From contig CANHSD010000149.1 of NCBI GenBank assembly GCA_947463105.1, positions 1 through 6,851 on the forward strand: a DNA stretch of 6,851 bases, in the 5' to 3' direction. The notes beneath the pieces were generated by a model. That model was not told the origin of the DNA, did no database searches, and worked only from the letters and a program-made list of their open reading frames with translations. The stretch is from Chitinophagaceae bacterium. Lineage in GTDB: Bacteria; Bacteroidota; Bacteroidia; Chitinophagales; Chitinophagaceae. Shown here piece by piece: positions 6,701 to 6,851 of this stretch (positions within the stretch are counted from its first letter, which is position 1; the number at the start of each line of letters is the position of its first letter). A program made the position numbers and the translations under genes.

Positions 6701-6720
6701 GATTAGATAATTATCCAATC
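6701..6720. promoter_or_regulatory. 20-bp near-perfect palindrome upstream of the last gene (operator candidate)
   Basis: The core GATAATTATC (6706-6715) is a perfect palindrome. The flanks GATT (6701-6704) and AATC (6717-6720) extend it, with one mismatched pair (A6705/C6716). It ends 27 bp before ATG 6748 and lies just after a weak promoter candidate (TATCTTGC, 6689-6696). Such a symmetric site close to a start fits a repressor operator, but no regulator gene is nearby and only one copy was seen. Confidence 0.35.
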
Positions 6721-6747
6721 GATTTCACCACGCTGAAAAACATTTTT

Positions 6748-6851
6748 ATGACCAAGCACATTATCCTTCCAGCACTTGTATGCATGTTCTTTATCGGCAG
6801 CCCCTCAGCACAGGAAAAAGTAGTAACCCTGCCTGAAGTAACTGTTACTTC
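6748..6851 (+). CDS. N-terminus of an exported protein, possibly outer-membrane receptor (partial)
   Basis: The frame runs from ATG 6748 to the window edge, giving 34 complete codons. MTKHIILPALVCMFFIGSPS is a typical signal peptide: a basic start, a hydrophobic core, and probable cleavage after SPSAQ or the A before Q (about residue 21-22). The mature start, EKVVTLPEVTVT, resembles the TonB-box-like beginning of Bacteroidota TonB-dependent receptors, though other exported Bacteroidota proteins also begin with LPEVTV-type strings. Too little is present to name the family. The 318-bp gap and the palindrome upstream suggest it is transcribed separately from the phoD-like gene. Confidence 0.7.
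   Translation, partial: MTKHIILPALVCMFFIGSPSAQEKVVTLPEVTVT

Larger units (their letters stand above)
6430..6747. other. 318-bp intergenic region with small palindromes, no clear gene
   Basis: No convincing protein or RNA gene was found. AAAAGC (6413-6418) and GCTTTT (6432-6437) straddle the phoD-like stop but make a weak, GC-poor stem. ACATGGCT (6448-6455) is inverted at 6497-6504 (AGCCATGT), and CCTGGCCAGG (6506-6515) is a perfect palindrome followed by five A. CATCAA (6642-6647) and TTGATG (6653-6658) form a 6-bp stem with a 5-nt loop. Two poor promoter candidates for the next gene are TTG 6570-6572 with CAACTTTG 6593-6600, and TTG 6666-6668 with TATCTTGC 6689-6696; both have 20-bp spacing but depart from consensus. 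Confidence 0.6.

Noticed and set aside
1..6851. Phage, transposon, CRISPR, toxin-antitoxin or other defence system
   Set aside because: No transposase, integrase, repeat-spacer pattern, terminal inverted repeats or paired small genes were seen. All complete genes belong to common chromosomal families, and strand alternation argues against a multi-gene system.

Overview
The window looks like ordinary chromosome from a Bacteroidota bacterium, possibly of the Chitinophagales/Sphingobacteriales kind. Three things point there. One is a large secreted protein joining an MG2-like segment to a TonB-receptor plug, a combination I know mainly from Bacteroidota. The second is a promoter of the Bacteroidota sigma-ABfr type (TTTG, 19 bp, TAGCTTTG). 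The third is moderate to low GC with no evident Shine-Dalgarno sequence before the starts. The lineage within the phylum is a guess.

Layout, left to right. Positions 3-116 hold a possible C-terminal end of an unidentified upstream gene. An acyltransferase-3 family membrane protein follows (233-1363, +). It converges on a small YtxH-family membrane protein (1358-1621, -), and the two stop regions overlap by 6 bp. A 200-bp divergent spacer contains a clear promoter for the YtxH gene and a 12-bp palindrome. Next is an 803-residue exported protein with an MG2-like segment, a TonB-box-like motif and a plug domain but no beta-barrel (1822-4233, +). After only 45 bp it meets a convergent DUF1543 gene (4279-4836, -), whose product is an internal duplication. 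A 78-bp divergent spacer with two inverted repeats separates that gene from a PhoD-like phosphatase with a twin-arginine leader (4933-6429, +). A 318-bp gap with several small palindromes leads to the first 34 codons of another exported protein, probably an outer-membrane one (6748 to the window edge, +).

The five complete genes alternate strand, so each is probably transcribed alone, and the arrangement does not suggest one pathway. The common theme is the cell envelope: surface polysaccharide or lipid acylation, an inner-membrane stress-type protein, two exported proteins of outer-membrane type, and a Tat-exported phosphatase. I found no mobile element, CRISPR array, tRNA, rRNA or defence system, and no convincing evidence of a new multi-gene system. 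The most useful leads are the barrel-less plug protein and the inverted repeats in the DUF1543/phoD spacer and before the last gene.
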